From assembly GCA_009923495.1 (NCBI GenBank), contig RFTJ01000001.1, positions 138,879 through 202,878 on the forward strand: a DNA stretch of 64,000 nucleotides, written 5' to 3'. Positions 19,026 through 27,771 of this stretch are shown here, one piece after another. This DNA is from Actinomycetota bacterium. Lineage in GTDB: Bacteria > Actinomycetota > Actinomycetes > S36-B12 > UBA5976. The position numbers and the translations under genes were made by a program. The notes below the pieces were generated by a model. The model did not search any database, was not told the DNA's origin, and saw only the letters and a program-made list of their open reading frames with translations. How positions within the stretch are numbered: the stretch's first letter is position 1; the number at the start of each line of letters is the position of its first letter.

Positions 19026-19061
19026 AAATAGCCCTCGAGGAAACTCGAGGGCTATTTTTTT
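19026..19061 (+). terminator. Rho-independent terminator of the rhodopsin gene
   Basis: The stem AAATAGCCCTCGAG (14 pairs with its complement) and loop GAAA are followed by a T run. It begins 11 bases after the rhodopsin stop and also overlaps the end of the convergent DUF2017 gene, so it could act on both strands. It is the strongest terminator in the window. Confidence 0.95.
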
Positions 19062-19581
19062 ATTCGACTAAAACTTCAACTAACGAACTTTGTAAACCGC
19101 TAAGCCAGTCGTAGATACCGAAAATAGGGGTTAGCGTATCGTCATTGAGTTGCACTTCGGTTTCATTCTGCAACCCAATTCTGGTGCCTAGCGCAAGCCG
19201 TAAATCATTGATTGTTAACAGCCATGGCGATAATAGTTCATCTGTTACCTGGTGCTCGCCGGGGAAGCCCTTGAGACTATCGCGCACCAGGTGAGCATTT
19301 TGTTGTTTCTGACGTTGCAGGTCCGGCTGAGTGAACCGTCTAAAGTCTGCCGAATTATTCTCATCGTCTGGATAGGCATCTGGAAAAAGTCTGGCCAGCA
19401 CCGGATCTTCAGAAATCACCGTGGGCCCATTTAGTCCGACTAGTTGGGCCAGTGGATCAATGTGTTCGCTCTCCTCTGGGTCGTGGAGAAGCTCCAATAA
19501 TTGACCAATGAGGCTATTGAGTAACTCAACTTCAATTTCTTCTAGTTCCAGCAAGACCTGGTTGCCTGAGCGACTAAACAT
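19060..19581 (-). CDS. DUF2017 family protein
   Basis: This 173-residue protein is of unknown function; the family is sometimes labelled transcriptional regulator without strong proof. It is acidic, with an N-terminal beta/helix region ([17 protein letters not shown]), a [10 protein letters not shown] motif near residue 70, and a C-terminal helical part ending in an [16 protein letters not shown] stretch. The ATG at 19581 overlaps the clpS end by 8 bases and has AAGGA 5 bases upstream. The clpS-DUF2017 pair is conserved in Actinobacteria (Rv1331-Rv1332), suggesting a link to Clp proteolysis (inference). Confidence 0.85.
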   Translation of the reverse strand: MFSRSGNQVLLELEEIEVELLNSLIGQLLELLHDPEESEHIDPLAQLVGLNGPTVISEDPVLARLFPDAYPDDENNSADFRRFTQPDLQRQKQQNAHLVRDSLKGFPGEHQVTDELLSPWLLTINDLRLALGTRIGLQNETEVQLNDDTLTPIFGIYDWLSGLQSSLVEVLVE

Positions 19582-19858
19582 CGCCATCCTTTGCCATCGT
19601 TGCCCATAGTCCATACGAGTGCATGGCAGTCACGTCGCGTTCCATTTCCTCTCGGCTACCAGCGCTGACTACCGCCCGGCCGGCATTGTGTACTTGCAGC
19701 ATGAGTTGTTCGGCTCTGGCTTTCGAATAACCAAAGTAGGTTTGAAAAACATAGGTAACATAACTCATCAAATTGATTGGGTCATTCCAAACCACAGTGA
19801 TCCAGGGATTAGCTATTTTGGTTTGCGAATCAGTGACTTCAACGGGGGCTACGCTCAC
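19574..19858 (-). CDS. clpS: ClpS, adaptor for ClpAP/ClpCP N-end rule proteolysis
   Basis: ClpS delivers proteins with destabilising N-terminal residues to the Clp unfoldase. The 94-residue protein has the ClpS core: [21 protein letters not shown] (N-degron pocket with the Asn-Asp-Pro motif), the helix [21 protein letters not shown], and [20 protein letters not shown] chose the GTG at 19858, which puts a short flexible N terminus before the core; the ribosome-binding site is weak and the start uncertain. It is translationally coupled to DUF2017. Confidence 0.93.
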   Translation of the reverse strand: MSVAPVEVTDSQTKIANPWITVVWNDPINLMSYVTYVFQTYFGYSKARAEQLMLQVHNAGRAVVSAGSREEMERDVTAMHSYGLWATMAKDGDV

Positions 19859-19901
19859 AGGTCTATTGTGGCACTTACCTTGACACTTCGGCCCTACAAT
19901 C

Positions 19902-20150
19902 TCACAGACTGTTGGAAGGAAGTGTCTCGTAAATTTCTTTGCAATCTGGGCAGACTGGGAACTTCTTAGGGTCTCGGGTCGGCGTCCAGACTTTGCCACA
20001 CAGTGCCACAACAGGTGCTCCGGTTACTGCGCTCTCGACAATCTTCTCCTTGCGAACATAGTGGGCAAACCGTTCGTGATCGCCACTATCCGTACGAAGG
20101 TCAGTACGCTCTTCGGTCAGAGTATTGGTATCGCCAATGTATTCGGTCAC
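19902..20150 (-). CDS. DUF3039 family small zinc-finger-like protein
   Basis: This roughly 82-residue actinobacterial protein has the conserved DHERFAHYV motif and one CxxC (CPDC) plus an upstream Cys in VALCGKVW, suggesting a metal-binding knuckle. The function is unknown. I chose the GTG at 20150, since a longer reading begins with unconserved hydrophobic sequence. It lies 43 bases upstream of clpS on the same strand. DUF3039 near clpS/DUF2017 or helicase genes is common in Actinobacteria. Confidence 0.78.
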   Translation of the reverse strand: MTEYIGDTNTLTEERTDLRTDSGDHERFAHYVRKEKIVESAVTGAPVVALCGKVWTPTRDPKKFPVCPDCKEIYETLPSNSL

Positions 20151-20370
20151 ATATTTATTAAACCATGTAAAGACCACTATCAGATTCCACATGTGAAATC
20201 TTGATTGGTACAAGATCATAGAAACGCAAATTTAGGTGAATCTAAGAGTAGATTTTGTTTTGCGGAACATTCTAAGTTCCACAAAACAAGTTTTTAAGGA
20301 GCTTTCAATTGAACTTAGGTATGGCTAGGTGCAATTCAGAGTCAATGCAATTGGCAGCGAAAGGTCACGC

Positions 20371-20766
20371 ATGAACTGGCGCAAAACAGACGCGTTCTGG
20401 GGAACTGTTTTCAATTCCAGCGATCCGCAAGCGCATGCTCAGTTCTATTCTCAGTTACTTGGCTGGGACATTCACACAGATACTCCAAATTGGGTGACCG
20501 TGGTAACGTCAGCCAAAAATATCTACCTAGGCTTTCAGCGGCAAGAAGAACAACCGATTGCCAGGCCTGTGTGGCCGGCGCAACCAGGCGCACAACAGAT
20601 GCTGAATCATCTAGATCTTGAAGTAACAGACTTGGAATATGCTGTTGCATCTGCCATTGAATTAGGTGCAACTTTAGCCCAGCACCAGCCTCAAACAGAT
20701 GTGCGCGTGATGGTGGACCCAGAGGGACATCATTTCTGCTTTTATGTAGATGATGGCGCGAATTAG
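20371..20766 (+). CDS. VOC (glyoxalase-like) family protein
   Basis: This 131-residue protein has the vicinal-oxygen-chelate fold: N-terminal AHAQFYSQLLGWDIH, a central NHLDLEVTDLEYAVASAIELGA, and a C-terminal RVMVDPEGHHFCFYV with a metal-binding-like His. VOC members include glyoxalases, dioxygenases and resistance proteins; the substrate cannot be told. The ATG at 20371 has AAAGG 7 bases upstream. A second VOC gene follows 31 bases later, probably in one transcript. Confidence 0.85.
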   Translation: MNWRKTDAFWGTVFNSSDPQAHAQFYSQLLGWDIHTDTPNWVTVVTSAKNIYLGFQRQEEQPIARPVWPAQPGAQQMLNHLDLEVTDLEYAVASAIELGATLAQHQPQTDVRVMVDPEGHHFCFYVDDGAN

Positions 20767-20797
20767 GGTAATTTTCTCGAACAATTAGGAGTGTAGT

Positions 20798-21169
20798 ATG
20801 GGTAGCCTCGTTCTCTATGTGAATGACTTGATAACAATGACAAAGTTCTATTCTGGACTGCTTAATCTTCAGATCTCTGATGGTGACGAAATCTTTACCA
20901 GGTTGTCTTCTGACCAGAACGAATTGGTACTGCACCAAATTCCTAACGAATATTTAGAGCCAGTTAATGTGCCGCCTACTTTGCGTGAAGATTGTGTCTG
21001 GAAACCAACATTTGACGTTCGTGCTATTTCGGAAAGTCGCGACATTGCACCAGCATTAGGTGGCTCAATCACTGATGAATCGAGGCAATGGGAGCTAGGC
21101 GGATTCCTTTACTCCAACGGCAATGATCCCGAAGGAAATATCATCCAGATTCGCCAACCTTTGGATTAG
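20798..21169 (+). CDS. VOC (glyoxalase-like) family protein, second of a pair
   Basis: This 123-residue VOC protein begins SLVLYVNDLITMTKFYSGLL and ends NDPEGNIIQIRQP, the usual fold markers. Its sequence is not close to the preceding VOC gene, so it is not a recent duplicate. The pair could form a heterodimer or act separately. The start has an excellent AGGAG. The substrate is unknown. Confidence 0.85.
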   Translation: MGSLVLYVNDLITMTKFYSGLLNLQISDGDEIFTRLSSDQNELVLHQIPNEYLEPVNVPPTLREDCVWKPTFDVRAISESRDIAPALGGSITDESRQWELGGFLYSNGNDPEGNIIQIRQPLD

Positions 21170-21199
21170 TCTCAAATCTGGCAAGCCACTTTTATTGTT

Positions 21200-21772
21200 T
21201 TACTGCTTACCAGGGCCATATGCGTTAGCTCCAGCCGTACCCGGGCGCAAGGTTGTCACCAATAAATAAATTGCTGGAACAGCCATCGCTGCTGAGACGA
21301 GCGTAAGAATTACTTGGGAGGCAAAAGCGTTCTCGGTGGATACAACCACCACAAAAAAGATTGATGCAACAATCGGTGCGAGTAAGAAAATTCCGGCTAC
21401 GAAGCCAAAAACAAACTTAGGTGAACGTCCAGTGTCTTGGATTCGACGGGTAGCCAGAGCAATTAACGGGATAACCAGCAGAACCGGGATTACGCCAGTT
21501 AACCCTGCTCCGATATGAGCCAATGAACTGTAATTGCGCTGTAGGAGTCCTAACAAACATGCATACAGTGTTTGGCTAAGCAAGAGAAAAAAGAAATACC
21601 ACCAGTACTCACTACGACTAGCTCGGCCGGAAAACTTTAGGAATTGGGTAAACGCTCTGGCAACCGACTCCCTGAAGCCCACACTTTTTGGTGCCTTGCC
21701 TGGATCAAGGCTCGGGTTGTAGAAGTTTAAAGCGGAACCGTCAGGATGTGGAGGCGGGATTTCTTCGCTCAT
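21200..21772 (-). CDS. DUF805 family membrane protein
   Basis: This 190-residue protein has a cytosolic Pro-rich N terminus, then the DUF805 signature FSGRASRSEYWWYFFF at the first membrane helix. Further helices follow, with ATRRIQDTGRSP between helices and a terminal GTAGANAYGPGKQ. The function is unknown; the family is often near phage-like or envelope genes. I chose the ATG at 21772, with AAGG 10 bases upstream. It is convergent with the VOC pair. Confidence 0.85.
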   Translation of the reverse strand: MSEEIPPPHPDGSALNFYNPSLDPGKAPKSVGFRESVARAFTQFLKFSGRASRSEYWWYFFFLLLSQTLYACLLGLLQRNYSSLAHIGAGLTGVIPVLLVIPLIALATRRIQDTGRSPKFVFGFVAGIFLLAPIVASIFFVVVVSTENAFASQVILTLVSAAMAVPAIYLLVTTLRPGTAGANAYGPGKQ

Positions 21773-21882
21773 AGCAATTCTGCCTTTAAATGTGGGTCTC
21801 ATAATGGTACTTCACTTAACAGTCCGTTCTGGTCATGTGATCACAACTTTCCTCCCGATTCCCGTGCTACCTCCAAAATTGC

Positions 21883-21917
21883 AAAACGCTATGCCCGAAC
21901 AAGGGCATAGCGTTTTT
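21883..21917 (-). terminator. Rho-independent terminator of ssrA
   Basis: AAAACGCTATGCCC and its complement flank a 6-base loop, with T-rich ends on both strands. It lies directly after the tmRNA 3' end and could work in both directions. Confidence 0.9.
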
Positions 21918-21920
21918 CAG

Positions 21921-22285
21921 TGGAGGTGCCGGGAATCGAACCCGGGTCCTTAGGTGAAGATCTGGTACTTCTCCGAGCGCAGTTTGCTGTCGCTTTTCTC
22001 TGCTCCGACACTCACGCAAACAAGATGTCGACAAGCACAGTTACTGTTTGATTTTCCTCAAGGTCGCGTAACCCAACCTCTTGGTAAGTCCCCTAAATTA
22101 CGCCAGTGACTAGGGCGGAGACGCCCCTAGGCTGACGGACTCGGGCTCGCTACTTAGGCAGCGAGGGCGAAGTCAGTGCTGTTAGATTTGGCACTTATAG
22201 TTTTTGCTGGATCGTTTACGAGATGACCAACATTCTCGGCTCGCTTCTCCCGTTTCAACTACCAAAGTCGAAACCGTTCACCCCC
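21921..22285 (-). ncRNA. ssrA: Transfer-messenger RNA (tmRNA)
   Basis: This 365-base RNA rescues stalled ribosomes. The 5' end GGGGGTG pairs with the 3' CACCTCC to form the tRNA-like acceptor arm. The T-arm GGGTTCGATTCCC is present and the discriminator A is not followed by an encoded CCA. The tag frame (22207-22154) reads AKTISAKSNSTDFALAA followed by TAA, with GCA as resume codon. The ALAA end is the usual Clp degron. smpB lies 0.7 kb upstream on the same strand. Confidence 0.97.
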
Positions 22286-22358
22286 AGATTTTGGAGGGAT
22301 TACTCCCCTATTCAGTTTTAGGTATTTCGCCTGGGCAAATTTCCAGCTAGATGGTTTT

Positions 22359-22387
22359 AGTGTAAAGCACAACTGTGACACTTCCAA
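22359..22387 (-). promoter_or_regulatory. Candidate ssrA promoter
   Basis: On the minus strand TTGGAA (22387-22382) and TACACT (22364-22359) are 17 bases apart, about 75 bases upstream of the mature tmRNA. The leader would be removed by RNase P. The call rests on box match and spacing only. Confidence 0.5.
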
Positions 22388-22458
22388 CCTAAGTCTTGGG
22401 GTTTGCATTCCCTTGGCGCAGGAGGATTCCACCACATTTGCCTAGTTGCTAACAAAAA

Positions 22459-22908
22459 TTAACTAGCGAGGGCTACATTCGCCCAGATGCACTTTCCATC
22501 CTCGGTGAGGTGATATCCCCAATCTTGGGCAACGTCATTAAGCAAAAATAAGCCCCGACCACTTTCGGCAAGCGGATCGGGGTAACTAAGCCTTGGCTTC
22601 AATTTTGAGCGGTCCTGAACAATCACTCGCAAGCCATCCTGCCAAATTTCAAGCACTAACTTGAACTCCGTCTTGGCGTGCACGATAGCATTCGCTGCCA
22701 ATTCATCTACGACCACTCGAGTCTCATGAGTAGCAGGGATACCGGATTCTACAAGTAGCGCAGACACCATATTCCATGCCTCATGTACAGCAGCAGGCTC
22801 TGGTGAAAACGTCCAGTCCTCAAGCTTTTTGATAAAGCCATTTGCCTTGGCAGTTTGGCAGGCATGAAAAGTCACGAGGCTTATTATCCCCAAGTACTTT
22901 GACCTCAA
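22459..22908 (-). CDS. RsbW/SpoIIAB-like anti-sigma factor kinase (HATPase)
   Basis: This 149-residue GHKL ATPase domain has the N-box VVVDELAANAIVHAKT (about residues 65-80), VIVQDRSK with the metal/adenine-side Asp, and the lid/G-box ESGRGLFLLNDVAQDWG. Such proteins bind sigma factors or phosphorylate anti-anti-sigma factors. No partner is in the window. The TTG at 22908 has AGGAA 8 bases upstream; the GTG at 22875 is an alternative that would shorten it by 11 residues. It lies between smpB and ssrA. Confidence 0.82.
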   Translation of the reverse strand: MRSKYLGIISLVTFHACQTAKANGFIKKLEDWTFSPEPAAVHEAWNMVSALLVESGIPATHETRVVVDELAANAIVHAKTEFKLVLEIWQDGLRVIVQDRSKLKPRLSYPDPLAESGRGLFLLNDVAQDWGYHLTEDGKCIWANVALAS

Positions 22909-22985
22909 ACCAGAATTTCCTGATTATTTGCAAGGCTGAAAGGGCTTCCTGAAATATTCCTGAAATCGCTTACGAAATGGACGGT

Positions 22986-23465
22986 TTAGTCAGCCATTCC
23001 CTTACTCAGCCGACCTGTGGCTCGGGCTGCTTCGCGTTTGGCGTCTTTCTGGGCAATTGCCTGGCGCTTATCGTAATTCTTCCGGCCTCTGGCTAAGCCC
23101 AACTCAACTTTGGCTTTTCCATCGAGAAAATACAGGCTGAGCGGGATCAGAGTTAAACCGCTTTCCTTCAATTTTCCAGAAATCTTATTAATTTCCGCTC
23201 GATTTAGGAGCATCTTTCGGACTCGCTTTGGTTCATGATTCGTCCAAGAGCCTTCGTTGTATTCAGGAATGTGGACATTACGCAACCAGGCCTCGCCTTC
23301 TTCAATGTAGCCGAATCCATCAACCAAACTTGCTCGGCCAGCACGAAGTGACTTTACTTCAGTCCCAGTCAAAACTAGGCCCGCTTCAAATGTGTCTTCG
23401 ATTGTAAAATCGTGCCTTGCTTTACGATTTTGTGCGATGAGTTTTTTGCCTTGCTCCTTCGGCAC
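22986..23465 (-). CDS. smpB: SsrA-binding protein SmpB
   Basis: SmpB binds the tRNA-like domain of tmRNA and brings it to stalled ribosomes. The 159-residue protein has the OB-fold core: [54 protein letters not shown] and a basic C-terminal tail that enters the mRNA channel. It starts at a GTG 1 base after the M23 peptidase stop, with GAGG 8 bases upstream, so it is translationally coupled to the ftsE-ftsX-M23 operon. Confidence 0.97.
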   Translation of the reverse strand: MPKEQGKKLIAQNRKARHDFTIEDTFEAGLVLTGTEVKSLRAGRASLVDGFGYIEEGEAWLRNVHIPEYNEGSWTNHEPKRVRKMLLNRAEINKISGKLKESGLTLIPLSLYFLDGKAKVELGLARGRKNYDKRQAIAQKDAKREAARATGRLSKGMAD

Positions 23466-23466
23466 T

Positions 23467-24702
23467 TTAAATTCCTCGGGTTGGAGCGCAGGAAACTACA
23501 GTGCGGCTCCCGCCGAACCAGCCCATTGGGTTGTAATTTTTGCCATTCACGTGAACCTCAAAATGTAGGTGTGGTCCGGTGGAAAATCCTGTTGAGCCGA
23601 CGTAGCCAATTGTGTCGCCCACAACTACGCCCTGTCCCTTTCGCAGTGCAAAGCGAGACTGATGGGCATACATCGTCATAAGGCCGTCACCATGGTCGAT
23701 TAGTGTCACATTGCCATAGGCGGTGCTCCAGCCAGCAAAGAACACCACCCCTGATGCGGCGGCCCGAATAGGTGTGCCTGCTGGCGCACCTATGTCTTGT
23801 CCTGTGTGACAGCCCTTTTGGCCGGTGTATGGGTTTGTGCGCGGACCTACTCCACCGCCAGGATCGTAACCCGGCAGTGGCCAGATCAGTGGGCCAGTTG
23901 CTTGTGGATCGCCGTTACCTTGTGAGCCACCGTTAGCCAGATTCTGAATACGGATTTGTTCAGCACGAAGGACTTCGTATCTGCGCTTGGTCTTAGCCTT
24001 GAATGCCTTGGCTACTGCTAATGCCTGCGCTTCTTGAGCAATCAGTGCATCAACCTGTGACTTCGCTGCAGCAGCTTTATCTGCTGCATCCTGTGCCGTG
24101 TTCAAGGTGTCAGCGGCATCTTGAGCCAGTCCTGACATCTTTTCGGTTAAAGCTTTTGCTCGGTCCACTTGGACTTTCAATTCATCCTTGGCATCATTGA
24201 GCTCTCGCAGACTCTTTGAAGTTGCTTGTGAGACAGACTTGATTGCCTCTAGTCGAGAGGATAAATCTGAGGGAGATTCAGCCTGCAACACGATTTCCCA
24301 TTGCGACGCTTGGCCTTGCTGGTACACGGAGCGAGCAAACTGATCGACTTTATCCTGCAGTTCATTAATCTTCGTTTGTATCGCGGCCACTGCCTCGTTC
24401 GCTTGTTTTAACTGTGCCTGGGCATCAGCGAGCCTGGCAGCTGCGGCGTCATATTTTGCTCGCGCAGCAGATTCGACCGCATTAGCCGCTTCCAGCGCGG
24501 AGCGCGCAGCAGGTAGTTTTTGTTGGGCTTGCGCCAATGATTTTTGTGCGTCAATTACTTCTTGTGTTGCTTCTGTTAAATCATCTTCTGCGGCAGCCAC
24601 TTGCTGATTGAGATTGTCAGCTATTGATGGGATGGCAACGGAAGAAAAAAGTAAGGAGATTAGGAGCAAGCCTCGACCGCTACGCTGCAAAAATGCGCGC
24701 AT
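23467..24702 (-). CDS. FtsEX-linked M23 peptidoglycan hydrolase (coiled coil plus LytM domain)
   Basis: This 411-residue secreted protein has a signal peptide (about 1-30). A long Ala/Gln-rich coiled coil (about 33-245) is interrupted by [20 protein letters not shown]. The C-terminal M23/LytM domain (about 275-405) has an intact zinc site: [17 protein letters not shown] and [10 protein letters not shown]. It is encoded just after ftsE and ftsX, the arrangement of PcsB/EnvC/RipC-type hydrolases, which FtsEX activates at the division septum. The ATG at 24702 has GGAG 6 bases upstream. A shift to lytic transglycosylase is not indicated. Confidence 0.9.
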   Translation of the reverse strand: MRAFLQRSGRGLLLISLLFSSVAIPSIADNLNQQVAAAEDDLTEATQEVIDAQKSLAQAQQKLPAARSALEAANAVESAARAKYDAAAARLADAQAQLKQANEAVAAIQTKINELQDKVDQFARSVYQQGQASQWEIVLQAESPSDLSSRLEAIKSVSQATSKSLRELNDAKDELKVQVDRAKALTEKMSGLAQDAADTLNTAQDAADKAAAAKSQVDALIAQEAQALAVAKAFKAKTKRRYEVLRAEQIRIQNLANGGSQGNGDPQATGPLIWPLPGYDPGGGVGPRTNPYTGQKGCHTGQDIGAPAGTPIRAAASGVVFFAGWSTAYGNVTLIDHGDGLMTMYAHQSRFALRKGQGVVVGDTIGYVGSTGFSTGPHLHFEVHVNGKNYNPMGWFGGSRTVVSCAPTRGI

Positions 24703-24837
24703 GACGAACTCCAATCACTGGGGAAGTAATCCTTTAAGCGTAATGGAAGTTGCTGGAGTTACCTGTGTGATTCGGTTCGTGTCGGTGCAAAAAAGCCTTA
24801 TTTTGTTCAGTTTTGTCGCACAAGTACGACGTCCGAA

Positions 24838-25743
24838 CTAACCACGCAGGTAGCGTCGCAGCGTAACCGTGGAAGCGAGCACGGTTATCCCTATTCCAGC
24901 TCCGAAAAGCCAAGGGAGGATTCCTAACACTTCTTGCCAAGTTACAAAGGGGACGTAGGAAATATTTGGAGCTAACCGGTCGTCAATAACATATTTTTTA
25001 ACCGCCATGAGTAGTCCGGCAGCCAAAGTTGCGCCCACAATTGCTGCGAATATTGCCTCAGCAATGAATGGCAATCTAATGGACATATTGCTAGCGCCTA
25101 CTGATCGCATAATTGTTGTTTCTCGGCGTCTAGCAAAAGCAGCAATTCGTACCGTATTCATCACCAAGAGCACAGTGACTAAGAGCATCGCGATTGCCAC
25201 TATTAGCGCGAAACTTTGTAGGCCACGAAGTATCTGGAAAAACTTTTGAAGTAGCTTTCGCTGATCAACTATTGATTCAACGCCAAGCTTTCCGGCAAGT
25301 GCTATTGATACTGTGTCGAAGTTAGCCGGATCATCCAATTTCACTCTAAATGACTCGGGCAGCGCATCTTCACTCACACTCGAGACAATAGGTGAACCCT
25401 TAAATTGAATTTTGAATCTGGCAAAGGCTTCTGCTGAAGATTCGTAATACAAGGACTGAACTATTGGCTGAAGAGACTCTAGTGTTGCTTGAACTTCAGT
25501 GCGTTGTTCCTCAGTGACCGGGCCCTGGCAAGTTACGGCAGTGGAATTTTCACCACAGAGATAAATTGATACTTGCACTTTGTCGTACCAGTACCCTTTC
25601 ATGCGTTCAACTTGTGACTTCATCAGTAGCGCCGAACCAAACAGTGCCAACGAAACAGCTACTGAAATCACAAGTGCCAACGTCATCGTGAAGTTTCGGC
25701 GCAATCCAGTACGTAGCTCGCGTGCAATAAATGAAACCCGCAT
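24838..25743 (-). CDS. ftsX: Cell division protein FtsX
   Basis: This is the membrane partner of FtsE. The 301 residues show one N-terminal helix (about 20-40) and an extracytoplasmic loop (about 41-170) with two Cys in YLCGENSTAVTCQGP. Three C-terminal helices belong to the MacB/FtsX fold, with ARRRETTIMRSVGAS between them. The ATG overlaps the ftsE TGA (TGATG). The loop is where the secreted coiled-coil hydrolase would bind. Confidence 0.95.
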   Translation of the reverse strand: MRVSFIARELRTGLRRNFTMTLALVISVAVSLALFGSALLMKSQVERMKGYWYDKVQVSIYLCGENSTAVTCQGPVTEEQRTEVQATLESLQPIVQSLYYESSAEAFARFKIQFKGSPIVSSVSEDALPESFRVKLDDPANFDTVSIALAGKLGVESIVDQRKLLQKFFQILRGLQSFALIVAIAMLLVTVLLVMNTVRIAAFARRRETTIMRSVGASNMSIRLPFIAEAIFAAIVGATLAAGLLMAVKKYVIDDRLAPNISYVPFVTWQEVLGILPWLFGAGIGITVLASTVTLRRYLRG

Positions 25744-26453
25744 CAGTGCCCCGTATGTCCGTAAATTCCACGTTCCTGATCACGAACAATTCGACCAGAA
25801 TCAACTTGGATGATGCGCTTGCGCATTTGATCAACTATCGCCACATCGTGCGTGGCCATCAAAATAGTGGTTCCAGTTCGATTAATCCGATCGAGAATCT
25901 TCATGATGCCAACACTGGTAGAAGGATCAAGATTTCCAGTCGGCTCGTCTGCTAGGAGCAACTTCGGGCCATTCACGATTGCTCTGGCGATTGCCACGCG
26001 CTGTTGCTCACCGCCGGACAACTGGGTAGGCAGCCGAGATTCTTTCCCCTCAAGACCCACCAATTCAATTACTTCAGGTACCCGGGCGCGAATCTCTTTG
26101 CGAGATTTGCCAACGACTTGCATACCAAATGCGATGTTGTCAAAGACGGTTTTGGTTGGAAGTAGGCGAAAATCTTGAAATACGATTCCTAGTTTGCGAC
26201 GAAATGCTGGGAGTTTGCGATTGCGTAACTTGCCGACATTAATTCCATCTAGTTGAACTACGCCAGCACTCGCAACTTCCTCATGAAGTAAAAGGCGAAG
26301 TAGCGTGGATTTTCCCGAACCGGAAGATCCAACCAAAAACACAAATTCCCCTGGGGCAATTTCAAAACTTACTTCCTCTAATGCAGGTCGATTTCCATGC
26401 TTGTACTGTTTCGACACGTGGTCAAAACTAATCATCGGCATAGGGGAATCCAC
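25743..26453 (-). CDS. ftsE: Cell division ATP-binding protein FtsE
   Basis: This 236-residue ABC ATPase has Walker [10 protein letters not shown] (about residues 42-50), the Q-loop [13 protein letters not shown] typical of FtsE, signature LSGGEQQR, Walker [13 protein letters not shown] and the switch His in ATHD. With FtsX it transmits ATP hydrolysis to the periplasmic hydrolase during septation. The GTG at 26453 has GGAG 7 bases upstream; ATGs at 26441 and 26435 are alternatives. Confidence 0.96.
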   Translation of the reverse strand: MDSPMPMISFDHVSKQYKHGNRPALEEVSFEIAPGEFVFLVGSSGSGKSTLLRLLLHEEVASAGVVQLDGINVGKLRNRKLPAFRRKLGIVFQDFRLLPTKTVFDNIAFGMQVVGKSRKEIRARVPEVIELVGLEGKESRLPTQLSGGEQQRVAIARAIVNGPKLLLADEPTGNLDPSTSVGIMKILDRINRTGTTILMATHDVAIVDQMRKRIIQVDSGRIVRDQERGIYGHTGH

Positions 26454-26618
26454 AAGCGCACTCCAGCTTTAGAGAAAGAAGATTTGTTCTTCAACCCTAT
26501 TGAAATCAGCATGAATTTGCGCAAGTGGCTCGCCGAATTTACAAAAGTCACAAAGATTTAGGTTCCCAAAGACCCGCTGGCCTCCCGTTGGCAGCCTCGC
26601 GTTCAGTTCTCTCATTCT

Positions 26619-27728
26619 CTAGAGAGATCCCTGTTCACGCCGCCAACGAATTCCCGCCGCAATAAAATCATCGATTTCGCCATCCAGGACTGCAGAAGTA
26701 TTTCCAGTTTCTACGTCAGTACGCAGATCCTTTACCATCTGATAGGGGTGCAAGACATAGCTGCGCATTTGATTTCCCCATGAGCCAGCTGAATCGCCTT
26801 TTAGCGCGTTAATTTTTGCCTGTTCTGCCTGTCGCTGGCGCTCTAATAACTTCGCCTGCAAAACTGCCATGGCTGTCGCTCGATTTTGTAACTGCGAACG
26901 TTCGTTCTGACAAGAAACAACAATTCCAGTTGGAAGGTGCGTAATCCGCACAGCTGAGTCAGTGGTGTTAACCCCCTGGCCGCCAGGGCCAGAAGACCGA
27001 TACACATCAATACGAAGTTCGTCTTCGGGCATTTCAATTGAGTCAGTTTGTTCAACCACTGGAATTACTTCGACTTCGGCAAAGGAAGTGTGTCGTCTAC
27101 TCTGGCTATCAAAAGGCGAGATTCGAACGAGTCTGTGTGTCCCCTGCTCTACTGCTAACGTGCCGTAGGCATACGGTGCTTTGATTGCAAAAGTTACAGA
27201 TTTAATCCCAGCCAATTCACCGTAAGATGTTTCATAAATTTCCGTTGGCCAGTTATGACGCTCGCAATATCGCAAATACATTCGCAACAACATCTCGGCC
27301 CAGTCAGCGGCCTCATCGCCACCTGCTGCCGAGCGAATCGACATCAATGCTTCGCGATGGTCATATTCCCCAGAAAGCAAAGTGCGAACTTCTAGTTCGC
27401 TGATAGATTTCTCTAGATTTGCTAACTCGGTATTTGCCTCGGAAATAATTTGTGCGTCATTTTCGGCTACTGCGAGCTGATGCAATACATCCAGATCATC
27501 AAGACGACTACGAAGATTCTTTAGTCTTGAGACTTCGGCCTGAGTTTGCGAAAGCTTACTCGTTATTTGCTGAGCTTTTGCCTGGTCATCCCAAAGATTT
27601 GGCACAGATGCCTGCGCTTCAAGTTCCACAACCAATTCTTGTAGGCCGGGCAAATCCAGTACTTTCTCAATACTGCTTAGCGTGGAGTTAAGGGCAGATA
27701 AGTCAGCAGCAAAATCACTAGTAGTCAT
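26619..27728 (-). CDS. prfB: Peptide chain release factor 2
   Basis: RF2 terminates at UGA and UAA. The 369-residue protein has the RF2 anticodon-like tripeptide in [14 protein letters not shown] and the peptidyl hydrolysis GGQ motif in [17 protein letters not shown]. The reading frame is open from the N terminus, with no internal UGA frameshift site, so autoregulation by frameshifting is absent. The ATG at 27728 is preferred over a TTG at 27737. It sits upstream of ftsE on the same strand, an arrangement common in Actinobacteria. Confidence 0.96.
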   Translation of the reverse strand: MTTSDFAADLSALNSTLSSIEKVLDLPGLQELVVELEAQASVPNLWDDQAKAQQITSKLSQTQAEVSRLKNLRSRLDDLDVLHQLAVAENDAQIISEANTELANLEKSISELEVRTLLSGEYDHREALMSIRSAAGGDEAADWAEMLLRMYLRYCERHNWPTEIYETSYGELAGIKSVTFAIKAPYAYGTLAVEQGTHRLVRISPFDSQSRRHTSFAEVEVIPVVEQTDSIEMPEDELRIDVYRSSGPGGQGVNTTDSAVRITHLPTGIVVSCQNERSQLQNRATAMAVLQAKLLERQRQAEQAKINALKGDSAGSWGNQMRSYVLHPYQMVKDLRTDVETGNTSAVLDGEIDDFIAAGIRWRREQGSL

Positions 27729-27771
27729 AATGTTCAAGGCTACAGAGGTAATGACTTTTCGGACACCAGGG

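Noticed and set aside
26619-27728. Possible programmed frameshift in prfB
   Set aside because: The whole gene is one open frame with no internal UGA near codon 25.
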